Shown piece after piece: positions 55,324 through 63,994 of a DNA stretch of 64,000 nt (its first letter is position 1; the number at the start of each line of letters is the position of its first letter). The stretch is taken from positions 1-64,000 of the forward strand of contig JAJECK010000091.1 of assembly GCA_022822085.1 (NCBI GenBank). The letters are read 5' to 3'. The DNA is from Candidatus Poribacteria bacterium. Lineage in GTDB: Bacteria > Poribacteria > WGA-4E > WGA-3G. The notes under the pieces are model-generated. The model saw only the letters and a program-made list of their open reading frames with translations, was not told the origin of the DNA and did not search any database. Both the position numbers and the translations under genes were made by a program.

Positions 55324-56928
55324 ATGAGTGAAAACAGAAAACCAAATATCATTCTCATCCTGAACGATGATATGGGATTTTCGGATTTAGGGTGTTATGG
55401 TGGTGAAGTCAATACACCGAATTTAGATCGACTCGCAGCTGGTGGCATTCGGTTTACACAGTTTTATAATACTGCCCGATGCTGTCCCTCTCGTGCCTCA
55501 ATGCTTACTGGACTCCACCCGCATCAAACTGGCGTAGGGCACATGATGGGTGATGATGGATTAGATGGGTATCGTGGAGATCTTAATGATCGCTGCATCA
55601 CGATTGCAGATGCAGTCCGTTCTGAAGGTTATGGCACATATATGAGCGGAAAATGGCATATCTCCAGACACACCGGGCCAGATGGGCCCAAACATAGTTG
55701 GCCCTGTCAACGCGGTTTTGATGAGTATTACGGTATAATCACAGGGGCTGCCAACTTTTGGAAACCAAACACATTGACGCGAGACAATACGCGACTTGAT
55801 AGTGACGATCTACCAGAAGGATATTTCTTTACAGATGCTGTCAGTGATGAGGCGGTGAATTTTATACAAAACCACCATGATAAAAAAGGTGATAGTCCGT
55901 TCTTCACTTATGTTGCGTATACCGCCCCACATTGGCCCTTACATGCACACGAAGAAGACATAGCGGAATACAATGGAAGGTTCGCAGCAGGGTGGGATGA
56001 ACTCCGAGAACAACGCTTATCACGAATGCGTGAGATGAAGTTACTGGATGAAGCGTGGGGACTGACTGCCCGCGACCCATCACAACCTCCATGGAGTGAA
56101 GCACAACATCAGGAATGGAACCAACGGCGTATGGAGGTTTACGCTGCACAGATAACACGCATGGATGCAGGAATAGGACGCATCATCGATACACTTGAAG
56201 AAACGGGACAATTAGAGAATACTCTTATTCTGTTTTTGGCTGATAATGGCGGATGTGCAGAGGAACTCGGTGGACCGCCTGCAGTGCGTGACAGGGATAC
56301 GCACATCAGTACCCAGCTAACCTCTGACGGGAAACCTGTTTATCGCGGCAACGATCCGAGTATTATGCCCGGTCCAGAAACGACCTATCAGAGTTATGGA
56401 GTGCCATGGGCAAACTTGTCTAATACGCCGTTCCGCCTCTATAAGCATTGGGTGCATGAAGGTGGAATCGCAACGCCATTGATTGCGCATTGGCCTGATG
56501 CCATACAATCAGCAGGGGAATTACGACATCAACCCGGACAACTCACAGATATAATGGCTACCTGCCTTGAGGTTTCTGGGGCAACATATCCTGAAGAACA
56601 TGACGGTAACCCGATTTTGCCGTTAGAAGGGACAAGTTTAGTTCCAATTTTTGACGATAAAGATAACGGTAAGGAAATCTTGTTTTGGGAACACGAAGGC
56701 AACTGCGCAATCCGTCAAGGAGATATGAAACTTGTCTGTAGATTCCCAGGAGATTGGGAACTCTACGATCTACAAGCAGAACGGACAGAAATCAACAATA
56801 TCGCTGACAAGCATTCACAAAAGGTCAAGGAATTAGACGGTTTGTATCAAGACTGGGCTAACCGATGCTTTATCTACCCTTGGGATAAACTCCAAGAGCA
56901 TCGCAGACAACGCAGACAGCAAAGGTAA
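55324..56928 (+). CDS. Sulfatase, Cys-type (arylsulfatase-like)
   Basis: A 534-residue sulfatase. Metal-binding ILNDDMGFSDLG (Asp15, Asp16) and the formylglycine signature CCPSRASMLTG (Cys53-x-P-S-R) are followed by SGKWHISRH and LILFLADNGGCAEELGG. No classical signal peptide is visible, unlike many exported sulfatases. It would require a formylglycine-generating enzyme or anSME, not seen in the window. The likely substrate is a sulfated polysaccharide or aryl sulfate. Confidence 0.94.
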   Translation: MSENRKPNIILILNDDMGFSDLGCYGGEVNTPNLDRLAAGGIRFTQFYNTARCCPSRASMLTGLHPHQTGVGHMMGDDGLDGYRGDLNDRCITIADAVRSEGYGTYMSGKWHISRHTGPDGPKHSWPCQRGFDEYYGIITGAANFWKPNTLTRDNTRLDSDDLPEGYFFTDAVSDEAVNFIQNHHDKKGDSPFFTYVAYTAPHWPLHAHEEDIAEYNGRFAAGWDELREQRLSRMREMKLLDEAWGLTARDPSQPPWSEAQHQEWNQRRMEVYAAQITRMDAGIGRIIDTLEETGQLENTLILFLADNGGCAEELGGPPAVRDRDTHISTQLTSDGKPVYRGNDPSIMPGPETTYQSYGVPWANLSNTPFRLYKHWVHEGGIATPLIAHWPDAIQSAGELRHQPGQLTDIMATCLEVSGATYPEEHDGNPILPLEGTSLVPIFDDKDNGKEILFWEHEGNCAIRQGDMKLVCRFPGDWELYDLQAERTEINNIADKHSQKVKELDGLYQDWANRCFIYPWDKLQEHRRQRRQQR

Positions 56929-56955
56929 TTTGTTTTCTATAACCAATAGCTATCT

Positions 56956-57142
56956 GAGGGGTGTGCATAAATAATTCAACGCACAATATGTGCTTAAAGG
57001 TAGTAGGCACACTCCGTGTGCCGTCCACAAGTTCAAAACGCACAATGAATTGTGCTACTACAAATAGCAATTGGACAATGGAGCAGGACTTGAAATGTGC
57101 CACTGTCTGTGTTGATCAACCAAATAATTATGCACACCCCTC
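56956..57142. mobile_element. MITE copy 2 (~187 bp) with target duplication
   Basis: The element begins GAGGGGTGTGCATAA and ends TTATGCACACCCCTC, a perfect 15-base terminal inverted repeat. It is flanked by AGCTATCT (56948-56955) and AGTTATCT (57143-57150), seven of eight matching. The core is nearly identical to the copy at 38318-38504, including the GGCACACTCCGTGTGCC hairpin. Length and termini define a non-autonomous element. Confidence 0.85.
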
Positions 57143-57226
57143 AGTTATCTAATCAGTCAATATAAAAAGGCGATTTGCCAACATAGAATTACATGTGGTA
57201 ATATGCAATAAATTAGGAGGAAGTAA

Positions 57227-57733
57227 ATGATTGAGATTGGAGGACTGACATTTTCATCGTTCGCAGATGTACGAAAGCATGTACATAATCTATTAAATAA
57301 TTCCCCGATGGATGAACCGCTATCAGGAACAGATGGTGAAATAATCCAAGAACTATTCTTACACCATCCCGATGCAGAAGAGAAAATTGGGGACAACGAA
57401 ATACAGTTTTTTAAGGTTGGGCAACATAAGGAGGCAAAGGCACGCGCATTTTGTATTGTACGGTCTGATGATACTGAAGATACATTCAGTATAAAAAAGT
57501 GTGTCTCTGCATGGACACGAACACAAACAGAAAAAGCATCGGCAAAACCTGATGCAAGTATGACACCGAAACGACAACAAGTTGTCAACACATTAAGTGC
57601 AGATCAAGTCCCCGATGCAGAAGGGTTGGCGGGACTGGTAATTCGGTTTCAACGGGTTGTGGACCTTCATGTCCAACTCGGTAAAGAAATTGAGCAGATA
57701 CAAAACATATTAGCGGATGAATCAAATAAATAG
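57227..57733 (+). CDS. DUF3223-like (DeCL-type) protein
   Basis: A 168-residue cytosolic protein. The first ~110 residues match the DUF3223 pattern: a helix with FADVRKHVHNLL, LFLHHPDAEEKIG, and FCIVRSDDTEDTFSIKKCVS. This domain is known from bacteria and from the C terminus of plant RNA polymerase V and DeCL proteins; its role is unclear. A C-terminal helical extension (LVIRFQRVVDLHVQLGKEIE) is predicted to form a coiled coil. AGGAGG precedes the ATG. A perfect 18-pair terminator follows. Confidence 0.78.
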   Translation: MIEIGGLTFSSFADVRKHVHNLLNNSPMDEPLSGTDGEIIQELFLHHPDAEEKIGDNEIQFFKVGQHKEAKARAFCIVRSDDTEDTFSIKKCVSAWTRTQTEKASAKPDASMTPKRQQVVNTLSADQVPDAEGLAGLVIRFQRVVDLHVQLGKEIEQIQNILADESNK

Positions 57734-57736
57734 TTA

Positions 57737-57787
57737 CAAAGACAAATGCGGGTAATTAATAGATATAGATACCCGCATTTGTCTTTG
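57737..57787. terminator. 18-bp perfect stem terminator
   Basis: CAAAGACAAATGCGGGTA (57737-57754) pairs perfectly with TACCCGCATTTGTCTTTG (57770-57787) across a 15-base AT-rich loop. It starts four bases after the DUF3223 gene stop and lies 15 bases before the end of the convergent lactonase gene, serving both. Confidence 0.82.
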
Positions 57788-57802
57788 CAATTCAGGACTA
57801 TG

Positions 57803-58900
57803 TTATGCACTGCATGCAAGCAGTTTCAAGCATACCGGGTTAGGTACTTCAGCAACGTTTCCTGTATCGGTGAGTTCCCCTGTCCGAGGGTTAACAGCAA
57901 ATGTAACAACCGTACTAGTCTGCTGGTTGGCGGCAAATAGGAAAGTACCTTCAGGATTCAAGCCGAAGTTACGAGGGGTTTGTCCACCCGTAGATTCACA
58001 TCCGAGATAACTTAATATTCCAGTCCCTTGATCAATTTCGCATATTACGATGCTATCATGCCCACGATTAGATCCGTAGAGAAACTTACCTGATGGATGA
58101 ACATGGACATCTGCACAGTGACTTGTTCCATCAAAGTCTTCGGGTAGCGTGGAAATAGATTGGATTTCAGTGAGAGCACCTGTGTTCGCATCATATTGAA
58201 ACGCAGTGAATGTAGAATCCAATTCGTTGATAACATACGCAAATTTTCCATTTGGATGGAAATCAAGGTGTCTTGGACCTGCCCCTGGATGCACCCGCGC
58301 CCACGGTTGCCTGTTAGCATTGAGTTTCCCGTTATCTAAATCCAGTTGATAGATAAGTATTTTATCCAGACCTAAGTCAGGAGCAAATGCATAACGGTTA
58401 TCAGGGGCAATCATAATTGCATGTGCATGGGGTTCAGTTTGCCGGCCTGGATTAATACTTGAACCTTGATGTTGCACGAAATCGGATGCTTCACCGAGTC
58501 TACCATCTTTCCCAATCGGCAATGCAGCGACACTGCCGCCACCGTAATTCGCAACAAGCAGATATTTGCCTGTCGCATCAACACTCACATGACACGGAGC
58601 ACCACCACCTGTGGCACGTTGGTTAAGGAAACTTATCTCTCCTGAGCTGCCATGAATGTAAAATGCTGTGACTGCACCGCTTGCTTTACCTTCAAAATCA
58701 CCGATCTCATTTACCGAGTAAAGATAACGACCACTCGGGTGAATGTCCAAAAACGATGGATTGACAACGCCTGTTACTTTACTTGAATATTCTAAAGCAC
58801 CTGTCTCTCCATCTAAGCGATAGACATATATACCTTCACTATCACCGTGTGTATAAGTGCCAACATAAACATAATAGTCTTGATTGTTTGCTTGTGCCAT
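57803..58900 (-). CDS. Lactonase-family beta-propeller (6-phosphogluconolactonase-like)
   Basis: A 365-residue seven-bladed propeller of the YbhE/Pgl lactonase family. Signatures are YVGTYTHGDSEGIYVYRLD at the N terminus, HPSGRYLYSVNEIG, FHPNGKFAYVINELDST, TEPHAHAIMIAPDNRYAFAP, and the ending SNRGHDSI then LGCESTGGQTPRNFGLNPEG. No signal peptide. AAGGAG precedes the ATG. It lies 26 bases downstream of a sulfatase gene on the same strand, so they are likely co-transcribed. Confidence 0.9.
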   Translation of the reverse strand: MAQANNQDYYVYVGTYTHGDSEGIYVYRLDGETGALEYSSKVTGVVNPSFLDIHPSGRYLYSVNEIGDFEGKASGAVTAFYIHGSSGEISFLNQRATGGGAPCHVSVDATGKYLLVANYGGGSVAALPIGKDGRLGEASDFVQHQGSSINPGRQTEPHAHAIMIAPDNRYAFAPDLGLDKILIYQLDLDNGKLNANRQPWARVHPGAGPRHLDFHPNGKFAYVINELDSTFTAFQYDANTGALTEIQSISTLPEDFDGTSHCADVHVHPSGKFLYGSNRGHDSIVICEIDQGTGILSYLGCESTGGQTPRNFGLNPEGTFLFAANQQTSTVVTFAVNPRTGELTDTGNVAEVPNPVCLKLLACSA

Positions 58901-58926
58901 TAAATGTTTCTCCTTGTTAAAATGTA

Positions 58927-60531
58927 TTATATAACCTTTACCTGAAGTGTGTTCTCATCGCTCTCTTTATAGCCAATTCGTATAGCTTTCGTACGAATGG
59001 TGGTTTCACCTTTTGGCAAACGTAGTGGTTCTGTGTACAATTTCCAATGCACATCCTCACCTTGTTCCATAGTATATGCTATTGATGCTCCTTGCGTGGA
59101 ACAGTGAAGTTGTAATAACAGTGGGGCTTCCCACTCTCCATTATCCTGAGCGGGTCCTCTACCTGGATTTGAAGCGTTAATTGGGATGAAAATTGGAGAA
59201 GCGGTTTGTGGTTGTTCTCCATTAGGATACCACTTCGCTTTCATCTGTTCTTCAGAAATATCTCCCATATCACCGAATTCGGATTGCCATTCTGCTAAAG
59301 TGTTCCGCATCCGTTCAAGTACATCTGCAAGTGAGGTATCCTCTGCTAAGTTGCTGAGTTCATATTTGTCATTTTCAACGTCATAGAGTTCCTCTGTGGG
59401 ACGAGGGTAACGGAACATAGTCAATCGATCTCCCTCTAACTTACCTTCTGCATAAAGTCGCCACATCTCTTGCATTACAGGATGTCGGTTGCGGTAAGGA
59501 ATCCAGAGCAGATACGGTTTTTCAGGGTAATAATTTCGGATGTATTTATACTTTTTATCCCTGACTGCACGTATCATGTCATAAGATTCATCATATCTGT
59601 CGCGAGTTGCGAAGATGTAGTCACGTTCAGTTTTTTGTGGTCCGAGAAAAGGTTGTCCTTGTACGTGCTGCGGTGTCTGTACTCCACACAACGATAACAC
59701 AGTTGGTCCCAGATCAATTAGACTGACTAATTGGTCACTTTCACTGTTTGGTGAGATTTCTCCGTGCCAGCGTACTATGAGCGGTATCCGAATTCCTGCA
59801 TCATAGGGCCACCGTTTGCCGCGTGGGAGTCCTTCGCCATGATCACTCCATAAAAAGACGATTGTGTTCTCAGCGAGTCCATCTTCTTCTAACTGATCTA
59901 ACAACTCACCTACCCGTGTATCTGCAGTAACAAGATTGTCATATTGCCGTGCTAATGCTTCACGCGCTTTCGGTGTATCTGGTAGATATGGAGGTAATTC
60001 CACATCATCTGGATTCGTCGTAATTGGTCTGTTGTCCCTGTCCCACATGCCGCTTTCGTGCGTAACACCGGGATTGAAAACAGAAAAGAAGGGTTGTCCT
60101 TCTTCACGATTTCGCCAGTGTCCTTGGTTGCTGTTGTCGTCCCAAGCAGTAATAGGGGGTGTGAACTGATAGTCTGTTTTGCTGTTGTTTGTACAGTAGT
60201 AACCAGCACCTCTCAGATATTCAGTGAAGGTCTTAACATAAGGAGGTGGAACAGCAGAATACGGTGTTGGCATGTTCGGAGTGTTACGGTTTGTATGTCC
60301 TGTCCGCATGTGGTGTGTGCCTATAGAGGTCTGATACATGCCTGTGATGATAGCGGAACGGCTTGGGGCACAGACACCTGCTGTTGAAAATGCATTTGGA
60401 AAACGACACCCGCCTGCAGCGAGTCTGTCAATGTTCGGTGTGCGTGCAATTGGGTCGCCATAGCATCCAAAACGTGGGGTTGTATCTTCTAAAGATATCC
60501 AAAGAATGTTTGGACGATCTGGTGTGTTCAT
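58927..60531 (-). CDS. Sulfatase, Cys-type, with CHB_HEX_C-like C terminus
   Basis: A 534-residue sulfatase. ATG 60531 is chosen since GGAG is five bases upstream; an earlier ATG would add 13 residues. The active-site signature is CAPSRSAIITG (Cys54-x-P-S-R), preceded by WISLEDTTPRFGCYG and followed by FLWSDHGEGLPRGKRWPYDA. The last ~80 residues (TQGASIAYTMEQGEDVHW, LRLPKGETTIRTKAIRIGYK) resemble the C-terminal domain of chitobiase/beta-hexosaminidase, a likely carbohydrate-binding accessory. It is transcribed with the lactonase gene. Confidence 0.92.
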   Translation of the reverse strand: MNTPDRPNILWISLEDTTPRFGCYGDPIARTPNIDRLAAGGCRFPNAFSTAGVCAPSRSAIITGMYQTSIGTHHMRTGHTNRNTPNMPTPYSAVPPPYVKTFTEYLRGAGYYCTNNSKTDYQFTPPITAWDDNSNQGHWRNREEGQPFFSVFNPGVTHESGMWDRDNRPITTNPDDVELPPYLPDTPKAREALARQYDNLVTADTRVGELLDQLEEDGLAENTIVFLWSDHGEGLPRGKRWPYDAGIRIPLIVRWHGEISPNSESDQLVSLIDLGPTVLSLCGVQTPQHVQGQPFLGPQKTERDYIFATRDRYDESYDMIRAVRDKKYKYIRNYYPEKPYLLWIPYRNRHPVMQEMWRLYAEGKLEGDRLTMFRYPRPTEELYDVENDKYELSNLAEDTSLADVLERMRNTLAEWQSEFGDMGDISEEQMKAKWYPNGEQPQTASPIFIPINASNPGRGPAQDNGEWEAPLLLQLHCSTQGASIAYTMEQGEDVHWKLYTEPLRLPKGETTIRTKAIRIGYKESDENTLQVKVI

Positions 60532-60554
60532 TCTGACTCCTTGTTTTGACAAAG

Positions 60555-60583
60555 ATTCTACCCTAAACAACGGTTTAAGTCAA
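60555..60583 (-). promoter_or_regulatory. Promoter of the sulfatase-lactonase operon
   Basis: On the minus strand TTGACT (60583-60578) and TAGAAT (60560-60555) are 17 bases apart, 24 bases upstream of ATG 60531. Confidence 0.7.
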
Positions 60584-60608
60584 TAGGATTGTCCACACCC
60601 GAATTTTG

Positions 60609-60637
60609 TTGACATATATCAGACAGACAAGTAAAAT
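60609..60637 (+). promoter_or_regulatory. Promoter of the CBM9-like gene
   Basis: TTGACA (60609-60614) and TAAAAT (60632-60637) with a 17-base spacer, divergent from the sulfatase promoter and about 25 bases away. The transcript leader is short, ending in the AAGGAG of ATG 60672. Confidence 0.7.
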
Positions 60638-60671
60638 GAAAACAAGAAAAATACACAATAAGGAGAAAAAA

Positions 60672-61475
60672 ATGTTAAAACTGGCAAATTTATCTGTCAT
60701 CCTATGTTTTCTCTTTGTCCTTTCAGCGAATGCGGATTTTCTACCAAAGGATAATAGTGATGACTTCGGACTAAAATATGGAGAATCAATCGCCGGCATG
60801 ACACCCACTAATCCGAAAATAGATGGAAAACTTGATGATTGGAGACATGCTGTCTGGGTTGCATTTAACTCCGAAAAAGAACTGTTACGTGGCAAAGGCT
60901 CATGGAAAGGTGAAGATGACCTGACTATGACATGGTCAACGATGTATGATGAAAAAAACTTCTATTTTGCTGCCGCTGTCCGTGATGATCTCTTTGCACC
61001 TGCAGCAAATCCCGATCAACCCTGGGCAGGTGATACAATTTTTTTGTATGTTGACTGGGAAAAACTCCGAGCAGGAGTCCCAGTATTTAAACCTAATTTT
61101 GCGCGAATAAACAATAAAGCACTTGTTACAGATTTCAGTGGAATAAAAAATGCAAATTTGCCAAATTCAGATATAGCAATTACACCAACACCCGATTTGG
61201 GAAAGGGTGGAATGATTTACGAGGTCGCAATGCCGTTTGATTGGATTACGGAGGAAAAGATTGGGAATGGAACAGAAATTGGGTTTACGCCAGGATACGA
61301 AGAGGGAACGGATAATCCAGAAAAAAGACCAGCAGAAGTCTTTATGTGTTGGAACGGATTGAATCCTGACGATTCAGCAAATCTTGGAACTCTAAAGTTT
61401 GGAGGACCACTATCTGTCAATTCAAATGGAAAATTAACGATCATTTGGGCACAATTGAAGTTATCTGGAATATAA
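60672..61475 (+). CDS. Exported CBM9/DOMON-like protein
   Basis: A 267-residue secreted protein, signal peptide ending at NADF. The body has the CBM9-like opening PKIDGKLDDWRHAVWVAF, then the strands WSTMYDEKNFYFAAAVRDDL and GDTIFLYVDW, and the late IYEVAMPFDWIT, typical of the carbohydrate-binding module family 9 or DOMON-like fold found alone in polymer-degrading bacteria. ATG 60672 has AAGGAG upstream. Divergent from the sulfatase operon, consistent with polysaccharide use. Confidence 0.82.
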   Translation: MLKLANLSVILCFLFVLSANADFLPKDNSDDFGLKYGESIAGMTPTNPKIDGKLDDWRHAVWVAFNSEKELLRGKGSWKGEDDLTMTWSTMYDEKNFYFAAAVRDDLFAPAANPDQPWAGDTIFLYVDWEKLRAGVPVFKPNFARINNKALVTDFSGIKNANLPNSDIAITPTPDLGKGGMIYEVAMPFDWITEEKIGNGTEIGFTPGYEEGTDNPEKRPAEVFMCWNGLNPDDSANLGTLKFGGPLSVNSNGKLTIIWAQLKLSGI

Positions 61476-61608
61476 TCTAATTTTGTTTGTATCAACATAG
61501 TAAAATAGTTTGACAATCTAATTCTGATAATAGTAAACTATTATAGTAAGATCCGAAAATATATGCACGCTTTGGGGTGGGACCTAAACAGATGGACTGG
61601 ACTTTGCT

Positions 61609-61663
61609 GTACCACAAACTTTTAGTTTGTGACGTATATTCGTAAACTAAAAGTTTGCGGTAC
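61609..61663. repeat. Long imperfect hairpin repeat
   Basis: GTACCACAAACTTTTAGTTT (61609-61628) is matched inverted by AAACTAAAAGTTTGCGGTAC (61644-61663), 19 of 20 pairs. It lies between the CBM9-like gene and the DUF815 gene and may be a terminator or a dispersed palindromic repeat. GATCCGAAAATATATGCACG near 61551 resembles the leader repeats at 62640 and 63870. Confidence 0.6.
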
Positions 61664-61704
61664 TACAGTGTGCAAGTAATTATAGATTTCACTATAAACA
61701 CATA

Positions 61705-62598
61705 ATGGTAGAAAACAAGAACAAACAAGAAGAACTTTTTACACAACTGCTGGAAAAAATAGACGTTTTATTATCTCGCTTGGGTGCAAATACAACAAAC
61801 GCATCATACGAGTGTTTTGACAACTATATAGCATTTAAATGGCAAACACACAACGGAAACGGTCACCTTGTTCCGGTTAAACACCCACACCTTGTGGACA
61901 GTGCGGATCTAATCGGTATAAATTCTCAATGTGATTCGTTAGACCAAAACACACGTCAGTTCCTTCAAGGAGTACCCGCAAATCACGTTTTGCTATGGGG
62001 AGACCGTGGCACAGGTAAGTCGTCTCTTGTCAAAGCGATGTTGAAACGATATGCAGCACAAGGGCTCCGGTTAATCGCTGTAGAAAAAGACGGACTTGTT
62101 CATCTACAAGAAATCGCTGAGTTAGTGTGGGATAGACCGGAACGATTTCTCCTATTCTGTGATGACCTCGCTTTTAGTGAACACGAACCGGAATACCGGG
62201 AATTGAAGGCAGTGTTAGAAGGTGGAATTTCTGAATGTCCAAAGAACATACTTATCTATGCAACCTCTAATCGTCGGCACTTGATGCCACGACAAGTAGC
62301 AGAAAATCAATATCCGCAGAACGATGAAGATGAACTCTATCCACGTGAAGCTACAGAAGAAAAAGTATCACTAAGCGACCGTTTTGGATTGCGACTGGCA
62401 TTTTACAGAATCTCACAGAATACCTATTTACAAATTGTTACCCATTATGCCAAAAAATTTGAAATTGATATACAAACCGATGAATTACATCGTGCAGCTT
62501 TGGAGTGGGAGGCATCTTCAAGCGGACGTTCCGGACGAGTAGCATATCAGTTTGTTACAAATCTCGCAGGACAATTAGCACTTACGGATAACAATTAA
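61705..62598 (+). CDS. DUF815-family AAA ATPase
   Basis: A 297-residue predicted P-loop ATPase. Walker A is GDRGTGKSSLVKAML (99-113), Walker B is FLLFCDDLAFSE, with the family-specific RELKAVLEGGISECPKNILI and ATSNRRHLMPR. The N-terminal ~90 residues precede the core as usual. The function of the family is unknown; the fold resembles DnaA/DnaC-type loaders. Confidence 0.9.
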   Translation: MVENKNKQEELFTQLLEKIDVLLSRLGANTTNASYECFDNYIAFKWQTHNGNGHLVPVKHPHLVDSADLIGINSQCDSLDQNTRQFLQGVPANHVLLWGDRGTGKSSLVKAMLKRYAAQGLRLIAVEKDGLVHLQEIAELVWDRPERFLLFCDDLAFSEHEPEYRELKAVLEGGISECPKNILIYATSNRRHLMPRQVAENQYPQNDEDELYPREATEEKVSLSDRFGLRLAFYRISQNTYLQIVTHYAKKFEIDIQTDELHRAALEWEASSSGRSGRVAYQFVTNLAGQLALTDNN

Positions 62599-62635
62599 CG
62601 ATAACTTCACACATTGGATCAATCAGTTTGTATAG

Positions 62636-62878
62636 TACAATCCGAAAATATGTTCACATTTCAATGAATAACAATCCGTATACACACTCGCGCTGGCGAG
62701 GCGGGGAATGCCTAAATGGCATTGGTCCCGTTGATTTCTTCCAAACCTCGCCAATGTCCAAGTATCCGTACACACACACGCGCTGGCGAGGCGGGGAATG
62801 CCTAAATGGCATTCATACCGTTGATTTCTTCCTAACCTCGCCAATGTCCAGGTAATTGTGGTTTTTACTATATACAGA
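62636..62878 (+). repeat. Leader-like repeat with 90-bp tandem duplication
   Basis: Two consecutive 90-base units (62674-62763 and 62764-62853) each contain TGGCGAGG...CCTCGCCA outer arms and an inner AATGCC/GGCATT hairpin. Flanks ATCCGAAAATATGTTCACAT upstream and GTCCAGGTAATTGTGGTTTT downstream recur at 63868-63977 before the next gene. Both occurrences end about 15-20 bases before a start codon, so they could be a common 5' leader or a repeat inserted twice. Confidence 0.65.
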
Positions 62879-62893
62879 TAGGATGGAAAATTC

Positions 62894-63670
62894 ATGAGTG
62901 ACCTACAGACACAACAATATCTCTTTGATGTACAAGGTTATTTAGTCATTGAAGATGTTTTGAATTCTGATGAAGTGGCTGAACTCAATCAATGTATTGA
63001 CGAACAGAAACTCCCTGAACCGGGAAAGGAACAAAGATTTGGTAGCGCACCCGATGGTCCAGGTTTTTTACAGTGGGGAAAATCGTTTTGTAATTTACTT
63101 GATCATCCGAAGATTATGGAAATTCTGCGTATCCGTTTAGGAGACTGCTTTCGGCTTGACCGAATATACGGCATGTATATGCGGGAGGGGATGCCAAGAG
63201 GTGGACTGCATGCAGATTATGGGGCTACATCTCCTACCTCAAACGCAAAACCGGGAGAATACTTTCCTTTTCGGGATCACGAAATACACAACGGTTTTGT
63301 CGTAGTAACATGGAATTTGGCAGACACTGGACCCGACTATGGCGGGTTTTGTTGTATACCAGGAAGCCACAAGAGCAACTATAAACTACCACACGAGATA
63401 GCGGCTGAACCTGAAAATGCACCATGTGTTACAATTCCGAACGCTCCTGCCGGATCAGCGATTCTGTTTTCTGAGGCATTGACACACGGCACAGCAGCTT
63501 GGAACGGAAAACACCAACGCCGTTCACTCCTATATAAGTATTGTGTATCGCACATGGCTTGGACTTCTCGGAGAGTAGCACACCCACAAGATATAGAATT
63601 AACTGAACGACAAAAGATTCTATTCCGCGAACCTGCAGATCCACATCGCCACTTTCCATCGCTTTTTTGA
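62894..63670 (+). CDS. Phytanoyl-CoA dioxygenase (PhyH)-like Fe/2OG oxygenase
   Basis: A 258-residue non-haem iron oxygenase. The HxD ligands are His106 and Asp108 in GGLHADYGATSP; the distal His is His198 in EALTHGTAAWNG, with Arg209/210 for 2-oxoglutarate. The family PIGSH-like GFCCIPGSHKSNY is clear. PhyH-like genes are very abundant in Poribacteria. The last residues PHRHFPSLF may follow a frameshift: the alternative frame continues to TAG 63740 with FFDVYRAGKTVLPYREIEIE. Confidence 0.92.
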   Translation: MSDLQTQQYLFDVQGYLVIEDVLNSDEVAELNQCIDEQKLPEPGKEQRFGSAPDGPGFLQWGKSFCNLLDHPKIMEILRIRLGDCFRLDRIYGMYMREGMPRGGLHADYGATSPTSNAKPGEYFPFRDHEIHNGFVVVTWNLADTGPDYGGFCCIPGSHKSNYKLPHEIAAEPENAPCVTIPNAPAGSAILFSEALTHGTAAWNGKHQRRSLLYKYCVSHMAWTSRRVAHPQDIELTERQKILFREPADPHRHFPSLF

Positions 63671-63742
63671 TGTCTATCGCGCGGGTAAAACTGTACTACC
63701 GTATCGGGAAATCGAGATTGAAAACCATCCCTACAATAAATA
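63656..63742 (+). pseudogene. Out-of-frame possible tail of the PhyH gene
   Basis: In a frame different from the PhyH stop, the DNA from about 63656 reads HRFFDVYRAGKTVLPYREIE then IENHPYNK and stops at TAG 63740-63742. It has the composition of a real protein tail, and a one-base indel in the run near 63660 would fuse it to the PhyH frame. It may be a natural frameshift or an assembly error. Confidence 0.35.
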
Positions 63743-63994
63743 GTTATGAATAGTTGTTGGTAAATAGTACAAAAATTTTACACACACCTACTATTCAGTG
63801 CATTTCTATATCAACTTATGATATAATTATAGTGAATACATGGTCAACAATGGTAATCATTTTAGTAAAATCCGAAAATATGTTCACATTTCAATGAACA
63901 CAATCCCCCCACACTCGCGCTGGCGCGGTTTCCTAACCTCGCCAATGTCCAGGTAATTATGGTTTTTACTATATAACACAATATGGAGGAAAAT
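63743..63994. other. Upstream region of the last gene with repeated leader
   Basis: It contains ATAGTACAAAAATTTTACAC near 63764 (also near 24208) and, from 63868 to 63977, a third copy of the leader repeat in which most of the inner hairpin is deleted, leaving TGGCG-CGGTTTCCTAACCTCG. GGAGG (63985-63989) is the ribosome site of the gene at 63995. Confidence 0.55.

Noticed and set aside
61500-61700. Small RNA gene at the long hairpin
   Set aside because: No promoter or terminator pair could be assigned; the hairpin is listed only as a repeat.
62674-62853. CRISPR array
   Set aside because: Only two 90-base units with almost no spacer between, structured differently from CRISPR repeats, and no cas genes nearby.
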